From a virus: 43,740 nucleotides of DNA. A program made the translations under genes and the position numbers. Positions 5,597 through 13,743 of this stretch are shown here, piece by piece. The notes beneath the pieces were generated by a model that did not search any database, was not told the DNA's origin, and was given only the letters and a program-made list of their open reading frames with translations. The stretch lies in IMG/VR virus record IMGVR_UViG_3300021373_001571, positions 1 through 43,740 of that record; one strand, given 5' to 3'. Position 1 is the stretch's first letter, and the number at the start of each line of letters is the position of its first letter.

Positions 5597-7666
5597 ATGA
5601 AATGGTTATACAGCGGGTACGCAGTAGTAGTATCTATAGCATTGTTACTCGCACTAAGGGTAGTAGACCCTACGCCATTACAAAGTTTACGTGGTCAAGT
5701 TTTTGACAGTTACCAACAATTAGATGAAATAGTACAAAGTGATGATGTTGTACTAATTAATATTGGCGAAAAAAGTTTAGCAAAATACGGACAATATCCT
5801 TTTCCTAGACAATACTATGCTCAACTTGTAGTTGATCTTGCTATGAAAAATAGTGGTGTTGTAGGATGGACTATTATGTTTCCTGAGAAAGATAGATTTC
5901 AGGGAGATGATAGTTTTGCTAGTATCCTTAATCAAAACTTAGTAAACGTACCTGGTGCTAGAAAAAATCCTGTAAACTATAATGTATTAAGCCAAACGCC
6001 AAGTGTTAAAGGTATAAAGTCAACAGGTCCACATATAGGTACAGGTACAATAGGCCCAGTACCTGCAAAAGATTATTTACTTACCTGGCCTAACTTAGTA
6101 ACAAATGTTCCTATGCTAGAAGTAGTAAGTAATGGTAAAGGTGTTTTGGCGTCAGCACCACAACCAGATAACCAAACCAGAACATATCCATTGGCAATTA
6201 CTGTGGGCGATAAAATATATCCTAGTTTTGCTGTGGAAATGTTAAGAGTAAAAACAGGTAAACCCAGTTACATAATTAAAACATCAGAAATAGGAATACA
6301 AGAAGTTGCTGTTCCTCCATTCGACCCAATCGTAACACAACCAAACGGAACAGCATATATAAGATTTAATAATGAATTTACTGAAATAGAATATGAAGGT
6401 GCAGAAAGTATACCTGATTTAGCAGGTAAATTTGTTATAGTAGGTGTTACAGCAGAAGGTGTAGCAAACCCTGTGCCTACACCTAGAGGAAACTTATATC
6501 CTCAACAGATACAAGCTCATATGTTACAGAACTTTATAGATGGTAGTAACATAACAAGAAGCCAATTAGCCGCATTCTACGAGCTTCTGACAGCATTTCT
6601 AGTAATGACTCTAGTAGCATTAGCAGTATATAGGTTACCTTTACTATGGACAGCACCCATATCACTTGCTGTATTGGGTGGTATTGCTTATTTTAGTATA
6701 AAACAATATACAGGCAATTTAGTATTATTAGATGCAACTTTTCCTGTGTTATCAGGATTTTTAGTGTTCACACAGGCGGCCTTTAATAACTTTTACAAAC
6801 AATACAAATTACGTGAACAAATTAAAAAACAATTTGAACATTATCTTGCTCCTGCAATGGTTAAAAAATTACAAAAAGATCCAAGTCTATTACGTTTAGG
6901 TGGGGACACAAGAACAATGACATACTTGTTCTCAGACATTCGTGGATTTACTCCGATATCAGAACAATTTAAAACAGACCCACAAGGTTTAGGTAAACTA
7001 ATAAACAGATATATGACACCAATGACTGATTTAGTTATGCGTAAAGAAGGAACAATAGACAAGTATATAGGCGATGCCTTAATGGCTATATGGAATGCTC
7101 CACTTGATGTAGATAATCATGCTCAGTTGGCAATAGAAACGGCACAAGAAATGGAAGTGGAACTTAAAAATCTTAATAAGGAACTTAAAGAAGATGGTTT
7201 AATGGAATTGGGTGTTGGTATAGGTATTAACACAGGCGATGCAGTTGTAGGTAACATGGGAAGTAATCAACGATTCGATTATACAGTATTAGGTGATAGT
7301 GTAAACTTAGCGGCTCGTTTAGAAGCACAAACAAAAGAGTATGGTGTGTTCTTTATGTTTACAGAGCATACATTAAACCAAATATCAACGCCAGAAAATT
7401 TAGTAATGCTGGACAAAATTGCAGTTAAAGGTCAAACAGCACCTGTAACAATTTACACTATATTAAGAGACCACAAGTATGCAAGAGTTGTAAACAGAAT
7501 GGTTGATAGTTATCAAAACAGAGCATGGGCCGAATGTGCAAATCAAATAGAAATTATCAAAGAGCATAATTGGAATAATACATTAGCAGAACTTTATGCA
7601 AACAGGATAAAACAACCTATGCCTAAAGGTGAATGGGACGGAGTAGAACGTAAAACCTCAAAATGA
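5597..7666 (+). CDS. CHASE2-domain adenylate cyclase
   Basis: A 689-residue membrane enzyme predicted to make cAMP from ATP. Order: an N-terminal membrane segment (about 7-24); an extracytoplasmic CHASE2-type sensor (about 25-310) with VLINIGEKSLAKYGQYPFPR and FVIVGVTAEG; three membrane segments (about 325-400); a linker with the FEHYLAPAMV helix; and a class III cyclase domain (about 435-615). Catalytic motifs are intact: FSDIRGFT (first metal Asp), DKYIGDALMAIW (second metal Asp; the Lys is typical of ATP-specific enzymes), then DYTVLGDSVNLAARLE. The C-terminal 70 residues are extra. It ends in a 4-bp overlap with the next gene. Bacterial FecR genes are often found with CHASE2 cyclases, and a FecR gene lies 3 kb upstream. 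The sensed signal is unknown. Confidence 0.9.
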   Translation: MKWLYSGYAVVVSIALLLALRVVDPTPLQSLRGQVFDSYQQLDEIVQSDDVVLINIGEKSLAKYGQYPFPRQYYAQLVVDLAMKNSGVVGWTIMFPEKDRFQGDDSFASILNQNLVNVPGARKNPVNYNVLSQTPSVKGIKSTGPHIGTGTIGPVPAKDYLLTWPNLVTNVPMLEVVSNGKGVLASAPQPDNQTRTYPLAITVGDKIYPSFAVEMLRVKTGKPSYIIKTSEIGIQEVAVPPFDPIVTQPNGTAYIRFNNEFTEIEYEGAESIPDLAGKFVIVGVTAEGVANPVPTPRGNLYPQQIQAHMLQNFIDGSNITRSQLAAFYELLTAFLVMTLVALAVYRLPLLWTAPISLAVLGGIAYFSIKQYTGNLVLLDATFPVLSGFLVFTQAAFNNFYKQYKLREQIKKQFEHYLAPAMVKKLQKDPSLLRLGGDTRTMTYLFSDIRGFTPISEQFKTDPQGLGKLINRYMTPMTDLVMRKEGTIDKYIGDALMAIWNAPLDVDNHAQLAIETAQEMEVELKNLNKELKEDGLMELGVGIGINTGDAVVGNMGSNQRFDYTVLGDSVNLAARLEAQTKEYGVFFMFTEHTLNQISTPENLVMLDKIAVKGQTAPVTIYTILRDHKYARVVNRMVDSYQNRAWAECANQIEIIKEHNWNNTLAELYANRIKQPMPKGEWDGVERKTSK

Positions 7667-8223
7667 TAAACACAGACGCAATACATAAAAACAATATAAA
7701 AAATGAACCTTTCGAGCATTTACTATTAGATTTTGTAGATCCTAAATATATTAAATCAGTATATGACGAGTATATTGAACATTTAGAAACATTTAACGTA
7801 TGTGAGTATACAAATATGGTGTCAGTAGGACGCCATCCTGTCCAAGAAATATTAGAGGAATATAAAGACGAAATAATTCAAAAAGTTAATAAATTATGGA
7901 ATCTAGACGTGGTTTCTATCAGTATGGGTACCAACATGTTTAAAGGAGATTCTGAACTAGATATACATAATGATTACAATTATGACGGTAATTTTTATAT
8001 ACCTGCAAGAGGTATATTATATTTGAATAAGGACAAAGTCTTTGGAACACATCTACATAAAGATGAAGATCAGCCTGGGATCGAAGTTGGTGGAAATCCT
8101 GGGCAGTTATTATTGTTTAAAGTTTCAGAAAATAGTTGGCATAGTGCAGGCGTAAATACTAATTTAGATTACAGATTTACATCAAACTGGCTTTTAAACA
8201 GAGAAGGTTCACCACATCAGTAG
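7663..8223 (+). CDS. 2OG-Fe(II) oxygenase
   Basis: A 186-residue protein with the prolyl-hydroxylase-like 2-oxoglutarate/Fe(II) oxygenase pattern: HNDYNYDGN (about 101-109, His-x-Asp iron ligands), GILYLNKD, GGNPGQLLLF, distal iron His in NSWHSAGVN (about 158) and the 2OG-binding Arg in DYRFTSNW. Length and motif spacing fit the compact phage members of this family. It overlaps the cyclase stop by 4 bp (ATGA), so both are made from one mRNA. Likely substrates are a protein side chain, a sugar or a nucleobase; none can be named from sequence. It is one of four such enzymes in the window. Confidence 0.8.
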   Translation: MINTDAIHKNNIKNEPFEHLLLDFVDPKYIKSVYDEYIEHLETFNVCEYTNMVSVGRHPVQEILEEYKDEIIQKVNKLWNLDVVSISMGTNMFKGDSELDIHNDYNYDGNFYIPARGILYLNKDKVFGTHLHKDEDQPGIEVGGNPGQLLLFKVSENSWHSAGVNTNLDYRFTSNWLLNREGSPHQ

Positions 8224-8228
8224 AAAAC

Positions 8229-8236
8229 ACTAAATA
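8229..8236 (+). promoter_or_regulatory. Late promoter, leaderless type
   Basis: ACTAAATA, GTAAT, then the ATG at 8242. One mismatch to the ATAAATA core; the spacer is identical to those before gp4 and gp16. Confidence 0.55.
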
Positions 8237-8241
8237 GTAAT

Positions 8242-8601
8242 ATGAAAACCTTTATACATAATATAACACAGAAAAGTAAATCAGCATTAGCATGGTTATG
8301 GCAAAAGTTAAAAGTTGTAGGAAAACTTATTGTAACACTAAGTATTGCATTATGGAAAGCATTAGTAAGACTTTGGTTTAAATTTTACTATGAGGAATAT
8401 GAATTAACTGTATGGTACTTAAAAGATTCTGTTAGAGATAAAGACGGTAATATAACTACTACAAGATCACACAAAAGATATTTGTTAAAGAAAATTTCTA
8501 AGAAAACTCCAAAGCATATCAAAGGAAAAGATATGGAAGGAAGAGCATTTGAAATTAGAACAGTTGAACCATTTGATTATCAGATAAGAAAAATTTACTA
8601 A
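8242..8601 (+). CDS. Conserved marine-phage small protein
   Basis: A 119-residue protein. Residues 1-45 are basic and amphipathic to hydrophobic (AWLWQKLKVVGKLIVTLSIALW), suggesting membrane association. The second half is a small beta domain with TVWYLKDSVRDKDGN, ISKKTPKHIKG and VEPFDYQIRKIY. From memory, this second half resembles a small protein common in T4-like cyanophages. Function unknown. Its TAA directly abuts the stop codon of the convergent gene at 8602, with no terminator hairpin between them. Confidence 0.65.
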   Translation: MKTFIHNITQKSKSALAWLWQKLKVVGKLIVTLSIALWKALVRLWFKFYYEEYELTVWYLKDSVRDKDGNITTTRSHKRYLLKKISKKTPKHIKGKDMEGRAFEIRTVEPFDYQIRKIY

Positions 8602-9234
8602 TTACTCGTCAGGCTCCCAAGTTAATAGATTCCTAAAAAACATATAGTAATGCCTAAAATCCTTTAGTTGCTGTTTAGCATGAAATAATTCCAAAGGAAT
8701 TCCCTCACCGTGATTTATTAAAGGAAAATAATATCTTTTAATTATTTTTTCTAATTTTTGAACGTCTTTGGCTAAGGCATCTCTAATTATATTATTATAT
8801 TCGGTATCTGTTACTAAGTCTATAAGCCAATAATGGTAAGGATGTTCCGGATTGTATCTTCTCAAAATGTCTCTGGATTGATAAAATATTGCTCTTATAG
8901 GATTCATTCCTGGCCTATATGAATTCATAATTTCCTTAAATCTGAAACTGTCATGTTCTGTAGCCATATTTTTAACTACTCTAGCATAGTCTTTTTTCAT
9001 TGCTTTTTTTAAGGAGTCGATATTTTTGCCAATATTCTGATGATACTCTTTTAATAGTCTATCAAATATTTTTTGATACTTTGGAGATAACTTTTCGTAA
9101 TAGACGTCTCTTATTTCATCTACTTCAATTGCACCTTCTAGTAGTGTATGTGGGATTGTTTTAGTTCTTTGAAACTTGTCTAGTTCGGTAGTTATCCGCA
9201 AAATAACAAAATCGATTATTTCGCCTTTGCTCAT
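8602..9234 (-). CDS. Hypothetical phage protein, 210 aa
   Basis: A soluble, highly charged, mostly helical protein (Lys, Glu, Tyr and Arg rich) without signal peptide or membrane segment. No family is recognised. It has its own late promoter and follows the Nudix gene in the minus-strand neck block, so late expression is likely. Notable segments are HNP-free helical runs and an aromatic-rich stretch HYYMFFRNLLTWE at the C terminus. Confidence 0.6.
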   Translation of the reverse strand: MSKGEIIDFVILRITTELDKFQRTKTIPHTLLEGAIEVDEIRDVYYEKLSPKYQKIFDRLLKEYHQNIGKNIDSLKKAMKKDYARVVKNMATEHDSFRFKEIMNSYRPGMNPIRAIFYQSRDILRRYNPEHPYHYWLIDLVTDTEYNNIIRDALAKDVQKLEKIIKRYYFPLINHGEGIPLELFHAKQQLKDFRHYYMFFRNLLTWEPDE

Positions 9235-9240
9235 ATCGAG

Positions 9241-9248
9241 TATTTATC
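9241..9248 (-). promoter_or_regulatory. Late promoter, leaderless type
   Basis: On the minus strand GATAAATA, then a 6-nt spacer (CTCGAT) and the ATG at 9234. No Shine-Dalgarno sequence. Confidence 0.6.
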
Positions 9249-9675
9249 AAGAATTTATTTGTAGTATAGTGTGTAGTTTTTCTGTGCCACCATTTTTATA
9301 TAATGTAATTTTAGAGCCGTTATGAAGTGGTTTAGGCCATTGCCCTATGTCTACCCAGGCATATCCGGCACTTTCTCCGTTTAACTTTGGTGGTTGAAAT
9401 TCATTATCTACAACATATACAAAACTATAATAAAAGAAGTTTTTATCTTTACTTTGATATACATCTATTGGATTTAACTTTTGCATTTCAGGAACAAACC
9501 CAATTTCCTCTTGTAATTCTCTTTTTATGCATTCATAAGGAGATTCATTTTTTTCTATTATTCCTCCCCAAAAACCCCAGGTATGATTAAATCGCTTGTT
9601 GCCTTCTCTTAATTGCAACATACATCTTCCTGTGTCTTTGGCTAGGAATACAACTCCTGCCGCTGTAGTACTCAT
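9247..9675 (-). CDS. Nudix hydrolase
   Basis: A 142-residue protein with a complete Nudix box: G38-x5-E44-x7-R52-E53-L-x-E56-E57-x-G59-F60, which binds metal and cleaves nucleoside-diphosphate-linked substrates. The core around it (TWGFWGGIIE) is typical. T4-like phages carry Nudix enzymes that act on nucleotides, caps or (deoxy)nucleoside triphosphates; the substrate here is not shown. The gene follows gp15 directly on the minus strand with no gap after the gp15 stop, so it is translated from the same late mRNA. Confidence 0.88.
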   Translation of the reverse strand: MSTTAAGVVFLAKDTGRCMLQLREGNKRFNHTWGFWGGIIEKNESPYECIKRELQEEIGFVPEMQKLNPIDVYQSKDKNFFYYSFVYVVDNEFQPPKLNGESAGYAWVDIGQWPKPLHNGSKITLYKNGGTEKLHTILQINS

Positions 9676-11028
9676 TTATAAAATGATTCTCCAATATCCT
9701 GGTTTATATTCGCCTTCGTAACTACTTATCCATTGAGTTCCGGTCCATTGATATTGTTTGGATGTAAAAATATTTTTAGTGTAATGCGTATTTCCAGATT
9801 GGGACTCTGAATTGAATGAAACTACCCATGCACTACCATTAAATTCTATTATGTCATTTGCATTAGCATCTATATTCCAGTTTGAATAGCCTGATGCCGA
9901 TATTGTTTCAGTTATAAGATATCTTTGTCCATTAGCCGCCGCTTCAAGTGTACCGTCTCCTGGATAATTTTCTCTTGGGTCAATAATTTTATTAACATCA
10001 TTTATAGTATCTGTAGGTAGAGTATCTGAATCTAAATTAAATATAATATTAGATGGTGTTGTTGTATCTACACTAATAGTACCTATTACTTCTCCTAAAA
10101 AATTATTTGTATCGTTGCTTGTATTTAATTTAAGTAAACTTGTTGATCTTATATCGCCTTGCATATCTGTAAGATCAGTCCAAGGAACAGGAACGCCTTG
10201 TTCATTTAGTAAAACTGCTGAAGCACCACTTACACGAACACTATACATTCCAGGCGTAACAACAACTTCCGCTGTATCCTGAATATCTCCAAAAAAGTCT
10301 GCATAGTCTTCATCATAGCCTAAATCTGATATACTACTTACACTATGTATGTTTGCTATTATTCTTTGAATAATAGATTGCTTTTTAACTTTTGCTGGTG
10401 GACTAATCCATATAGGACAAGTGAATGTAAGAGTAGAGATATCTATTTGCTCGTCTACACCTGCAGGAACACTTCTGTTACTCCAAACTATGTCGGTAAG
10501 CTCTACTTCAAATACACTAGTCCAGTCTAATGGATTACTATTTGATTGTAATTGGATACTAGGGTTAAAAAGCACAAAAATTTGTTCTAATACTTGCAGT
10601 TTAGTGTCTGTATTATTAGACCATAAGTCCATAGAAATTGTTAAATTATATGGTACTGGCATATATCTTTGTGTAGTATATAAGTTTCCTTGGGTATTTT
10701 CGTATGCTTGTGTTTCTTGATTAAACTCTCTTTCTGCAACCTGAGTGGTGTCAACTAGAAAAGGTTCATGTGTTCTATCTCTTGCTGGTTGAAGACTTTG
10801 TATTGTGATACTTATAAAAGGAGCACTATTAATTATATTTTCAGATCCATTACGCAAAATACTAGCAACCATTCTACTCATATCACCATAACGTGCAGGA
10901 ACTCTATTATATTTTACACCGTTCTTTGTATATTCCCTAGTTTGAAAATTAGAAAAAATTCTGATTATTTGCATCAGATATCTTTTAATCTGTTCGTCGT
11001 ACCAGTAATCTAAATTTTTACCTGCCAT
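9676..11028 (-). CDS. 15: gp15-like tail sheath completion protein
   Basis: A 450-residue protein. The N-terminal 230 residues match marine T4-like gp15: DYWYDEQIKRYLMQI, VPARYGDMSRM, NSAPFISITIQSL, RYMPVPYNLTISMDLWSNN, FNPSIQLQSNSNPLDWTS and WISPPAKVKKQSIIQRI. In T4, gp15 caps the sheath and tube and joins the tail to the neck. T4 gp15 is about 270 residues, so about 200 residues are added here. The extra part is beta-rich and includes short modules with IIEFNGSAWVVSF and YQWTGTQWISS, similar to modules in gp14 and the sheath. It lies between a coiled-coil gene and the Nudix gene on the minus strand. Confidence 0.85.
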   Translation of the reverse strand: MAGKNLDYWYDEQIKRYLMQIIRIFSNFQTREYTKNGVKYNRVPARYGDMSRMVASILRNGSENIINSAPFISITIQSLQPARDRTHEPFLVDTTQVAEREFNQETQAYENTQGNLYTTQRYMPVPYNLTISMDLWSNNTDTKLQVLEQIFVLFNPSIQLQSNSNPLDWTSVFEVELTDIVWSNRSVPAGVDEQIDISTLTFTCPIWISPPAKVKKQSIIQRIIANIHSVSSISDLGYDEDYADFFGDIQDTAEVVVTPGMYSVRVSGASAVLLNEQGVPVPWTDLTDMQGDIRSTSLLKLNTSNDTNNFLGEVIGTISVDTTTPSNIIFNLDSDTLPTDTINDVNKIIDPRENYPGDGTLEAAANGQRYLITETISASGYSNWNIDANANDIIEFNGSAWVVSFNSESQSGNTHYTKNIFTSKQYQWTGTQWISSYEGEYKPGYWRIIL

Positions 11029-11029
11029 T

Positions 11030-11353
11030 TTAGTTTTCTTCTAACTCGTCTATTTTATTTTTTATAGCTCTAATTCTATCTTCAAATACTTCTTCTAATT
11101 GATATATTTCACTTTCAAGTTTATTCTTTGCCTCATATACTTGTCGCTCTTGATATTCATCTAGTTCTAAACCATGTTCTTCTGCAAGTCCGCTCAATTT
11201 GGTTATAATCTCAACATGCATATCAGCATATTTTATAGTTTTAGTAATTGCCCTAGCGGAGTCTAAAGCAGACTCTAGATTAAATAATTTATCTTCTAGT
11301 TTGTCTATTGCTTGTTTATTTTCTTGTAAATTTTTAATTTCTTTAAATTTCAT
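11030..11353 (-). CDS. Coiled-coil phage protein
   Basis: A 107-residue, Glu/Lys/Leu-rich protein that looks like an almost continuous coiled coil (IDKLEDKLFNLESALDSA, then YQERQVYEAKNKLESEI). No signal peptide, no Cys, no known domain. It sits between gp14 and gp15 with 1-base gaps, so it is translated together with these neck and tail-completion proteins. It could be an assembly chaperone or a minor neck part; this is inferred from position only. Confidence 0.7.
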   Translation of the reverse strand: MKFKEIKNLQENKQAIDKLEDKLFNLESALDSARAITKTIKYADMHVEIITKLSGLAEEHGLELDEYQERQVYEAKNKLESEIYQLEEVFEDRIRAIKNKIDELEEN

Positions 11354-11354
11354 T

Positions 11355-12425
11355 TTAATTATCCGTTTTAGGCTTCACAACTTTACTTAACCCAACTTTT
11401 TCATTTACTTTGTTACCACTGTCGTCTATGTATGAGGACTCGTTGTTTATAAATCCTTTTAGAATTCTATTTGCGGCACTCCATGAACCTGTCATATCCG
11501 AACCAACATTTAACCAACGTGTTCCAGATTTTTTAAAAAGTCTATTTGGACTAAAGTCAGTTCTTAAGAAGAAGTCACCGTCTGAAGTTCCAGATGTTGG
11601 GAACGTTGCTCCGCTACCAACAATATTTGAACCATTTGGTACACTACCATCAGCACCACCAAAATCTAATCCGGGAGCCGGCTTGTTTGGTACAGAATCG
11701 TCAAAATATAAATGTCCTGTTTTTCTATATTGAGGGTCAAAAGGAACATCTTTTTCTGCTTGTTCTAAAATAGCATCACTAATTTTAATTTCATTTGCGT
11801 ATGTGCTTATTAAGTTTCTTAAGTCCCCCTCTTCCTCACCACTTCCAAGTATATCTCTGTACTCTTGTGAATCTGTAATTGGGCCTAACTTAACTCTCCA
11901 TAAATGTGACCACCAACGTGGGTCATATCCTTCTGCAGGCCTTGTAGCATCAGTAACTACATAAAATCTGTTTATTGCTTCATCACTACCTAAAAGTAAA
12001 TCGTCTCTTAAATGTGGAAGTTCAAGTACATCGCCTGGCATAAGTCTTCTGCCTACAGCGTCTACCATACTTTCTGTATGAAAGTTCATGAATAATGTAT
12101 CATTTGCTAGGAACATGCCGAATTGAGTTAAGTCAAAACTGTCATTGTCACCTAGATTATATTGACCACGTAGCTCATAAATATTTTCATCATACTTTCT
12201 GTCTCTGTTTTCTAAAAATAGCAAGTCTTGTATAAAAACTTCGTTATTATTTCCAGAGCCACTGCTTGGTCTTGTTGGGTCATTGCCGTCTGGTGTGTCT
12301 TGAATACCCATATATTTGTGAATATGTACGCCTGTACCACCTGCGTAGATATGTTCACCCACAATTCTGTCTACGAAACTGTAATCGTTTGTTTTAGTTG
12401 GGTTCCATAAACTTAATCTTGGCAT
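11355..12425 (-). CDS. 14: gp14-like neck protein
   Basis: A 356-residue protein matching marine T4-like gp14: the start MPRLSLWNP, GTGVHIHKYMG, IQDLLFLENRDRKYD, LTQFGMFLANDTLFMNFH, GRRLMPGDVLELPHLRDD and LWRVKLGPITDSQEYRDIL. gp14 joins the head to the tail. The C-terminal part (about 250-356) is an addition with a module SDGDFFLRTDFSPNRLFKK followed by RWLNVG, similar to modules in the sheath. It has its own late promoter and leads the minus-strand block gp14, coiled-coil protein, gp15, Nudix. Confidence 0.85.
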   Translation of the reverse strand: MPRLSLWNPTKTNDYSFVDRIVGEHIYAGGTGVHIHKYMGIQDTPDGNDPTRPSSGSGNNNEVFIQDLLFLENRDRKYDENIYELRGQYNLGDNDSFDLTQFGMFLANDTLFMNFHTESMVDAVGRRLMPGDVLELPHLRDDLLLGSDEAINRFYVVTDATRPAEGYDPRWWSHLWRVKLGPITDSQEYRDILGSGEEEGDLRNLISTYANEIKISDAILEQAEKDVPFDPQYRKTGHLYFDDSVPNKPAPGLDFGGADGSVPNGSNIVGSGATFPTSGTSDGDFFLRTDFSPNRLFKKSGTRWLNVGSDMTGSWSAANRILKGFINNESSYIDDSGNKVNEKVGLSKVVKPKTDN

Positions 12426-12430
12426 GCTAC

Positions 12431-12438
12431 TATTTATC
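12431..12438 (-). promoter_or_regulatory. Late promoter, leaderless type
   Basis: On the minus strand GATAAATA, GTAGC, then the ATG of gp14 at 12425. It drives the neck block. Confidence 0.7.
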
Positions 12439-12451
12439 GGTTTTTAAAAAC

Positions 12452-13588
12452 TTAAAATGCCTTGCAATGTTGTACACATGTAACACAGTAGCCTATGTTG
12501 TCGTCTAAACTACCTTTCATTCCGTCTGGCATTACTTTTTTAAATAGGTCTAAGTTTAATACATCGTATATAGTATTAGATTCTGTAACTTTTAAATTTT
12601 TCTTATACGGTCTATACATGCTATTTAATTGTTCGTCTCCCATATGAAATTTTCCAGCAGTATAGCAACATGGAAATATCATACCGTTAGAGTCTAAATA
12701 TATTTCTTGGCTTTGACCTCTTAAAGATTGGCAGGCAACTATTTGTTTAGTGCCTTTTAATGATGTATAAGCATTTAAGTCGTACACACCAGGTATATAA
12801 TTTTTAACACTAGTTATATTAGGGTGAGTATCAAGTATTCTATCTTCAGGGATTCCAGCAGGTTTTATAGTATATGCAAGTTTAGATGTAAGTCCATCTC
12901 CTGTTTTTTCATATACAGGAATAGTTTTAATATCAACTAGGTTATTATTGTTTAACCTACTTACTGCATCTTCTTCTTTATCGTATTTTGGATTCCTTTC
13001 AACTCTTTTAAAACCGAAAGGTTCTCGTTGCCTAAACTCAATATCATATTGATGACAGAATTTTTTAATAATAGGGATATCCTTTTCATTATGAGCAAAA
13101 ATATTAAATTCCCATAAAGACTCTGCTCCTGTTTCTATATAGGACATCATATTATTATATAGTTTGGTCCATTTTACATTTTTTCTATATATGTGATTCG
13201 TGTCCTCCCAACCATCTACACTCCAAATAATTCTACAATTTGTATCTTTAAAAAGTTGACCTATGCGACTCCAAAACTTTTCATTTCTGGCACCACCGTT
13301 AGTCCTAACAACAATTTCTGTGTCAGGATTACATTCTAGTATATAGTCAAATATTTCAAATAAGTCTTGTGCTGATGCAGGATCTCCTTTTACCCCACAA
13401 AAGTTCCAAAATTCTATTTGTGATAAAAACTCATAACCAATCAATTTAAAATATTCTACAGATAATTCATGGTCCTTTACATAAGGAAATGTTTCACCGC
13501 CGCTCTGCGATCTTGGACAAACTGGACACTCTGCATTACATCTATCTGTGACTTCTACATGGATATTGTTTATGTGTTTTGTGTACAT
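12452..13588 (-). CDS. Radical SAM protein, SPASM-like
   Basis: A 378-residue radical S-adenosylmethionine enzyme. The [4Fe-4S] motif is C17-x3-C21-x2-C24 in TDRCNAECPVCPRS. The barrel contains a GVKGDP turn and NGGARN. The C-terminal part carries more Cys (a Cys after QIVA, FPCCYTAGKFHMGDE, GYCVTCVQHC), as in SPASM or twitch auxiliary-cluster enzymes. Such enzymes modify peptides or sugars; the substrate is not shown. It is driven by its own late promoter, divergent from the tRNA and island on the other side, and may belong functionally to that island. Confidence 0.85.
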   Translation of the reverse strand: MYTKHINNIHVEVTDRCNAECPVCPRSQSGGETFPYVKDHELSVEYFKLIGYEFLSQIEFWNFCGVKGDPASAQDLFEIFDYILECNPDTEIVVRTNGGARNEKFWSRIGQLFKDTNCRIIWSVDGWEDTNHIYRKNVKWTKLYNNMMSYIETGAESLWEFNIFAHNEKDIPIIKKFCHQYDIEFRQREPFGFKRVERNPKYDKEEDAVSRLNNNNLVDIKTIPVYEKTGDGLTSKLAYTIKPAGIPEDRILDTHPNITSVKNYIPGVYDLNAYTSLKGTKQIVACQSLRGQSQEIYLDSNGMIFPCCYTAGKFHMGDEQLNSMYRPYKKNLKVTESNTIYDVLNLDLFKKVMPDGMKGSLDDNIGYCVTCVQHCKAF

Positions 13589-13593
13589 CAGTT

Positions 13594-13601
13594 TATTTAT
13601 C
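13594..13601 (-). promoter_or_regulatory. Late promoter, leaderless type
   Basis: Minus strand GATAAATA, AACTG, then the ATG of the radical SAM gene at 13588. It is divergent from the box at 13631. Confidence 0.65.
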
Positions 13602-13630
13602 AGTAATAAATTAACATAGCATATAATATT

Positions 13631-13638
13631 AATAAATA
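13631..13638 (+). promoter_or_regulatory. Late promoter at tRNA gene
   Basis: AATAAATA ends 7 nt before the first base of tRNA-Ser, so transcription would begin within one or two bases of the mature 5' end. It also serves the island genes downstream. Confidence 0.55.
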
Positions 13639-13645
13639 CTGGTTA

Positions 13646-13735
13646 GGAAAGGTGGCTGAGTGGCTTAAAGCACCTCCCTGCTAAGGAGGAGTACGGGTAA
13701 CTGTACCGAGAGTTCGAATCTCTCCCTTTCCGCCA
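13646..13735 (+). tRNA. tRNA-Ser (GCU)
   Basis: A complete class II tRNA. Acceptor stem GGAAAGG/CCTTTCC, anticodon stem CCTCC/GGAGG around the loop CTGCTAA with anticodon GCT at 13680-13682, long variable arm with GTAC/GTAC pairing, T arm GAGAG-TTCGAAT-CTCTC, discriminator G and encoded CCA (13733-13735). It decodes AGU and AGC. Phage genes here use AGT very often for Ser, especially in the curlin, FecR and sheath genes, so the tRNA likely supports late translation. It lies at the boundary between the minus-strand neck block and the plus-strand island. Confidence 0.97.
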
Positions 13736-13743
13736 GGAAATAT

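Noticed and set aside
1-8223. Bacterial chromosome fragment joined to a phage (curli and cyclase genes look cellular)
   Set aside because: The late boxes and leaderless spacing typical of the phage genes run through this block (2539, 4487, 5584, 8229), and base composition and AGT use look the same. The block ends in a small protein of marine-phage type without a break.
8595-8610. Terminator between the convergent genes ending at 8601 and starting at 8602
   Set aside because: The two stop codons abut directly, with no hairpin or T run around them.
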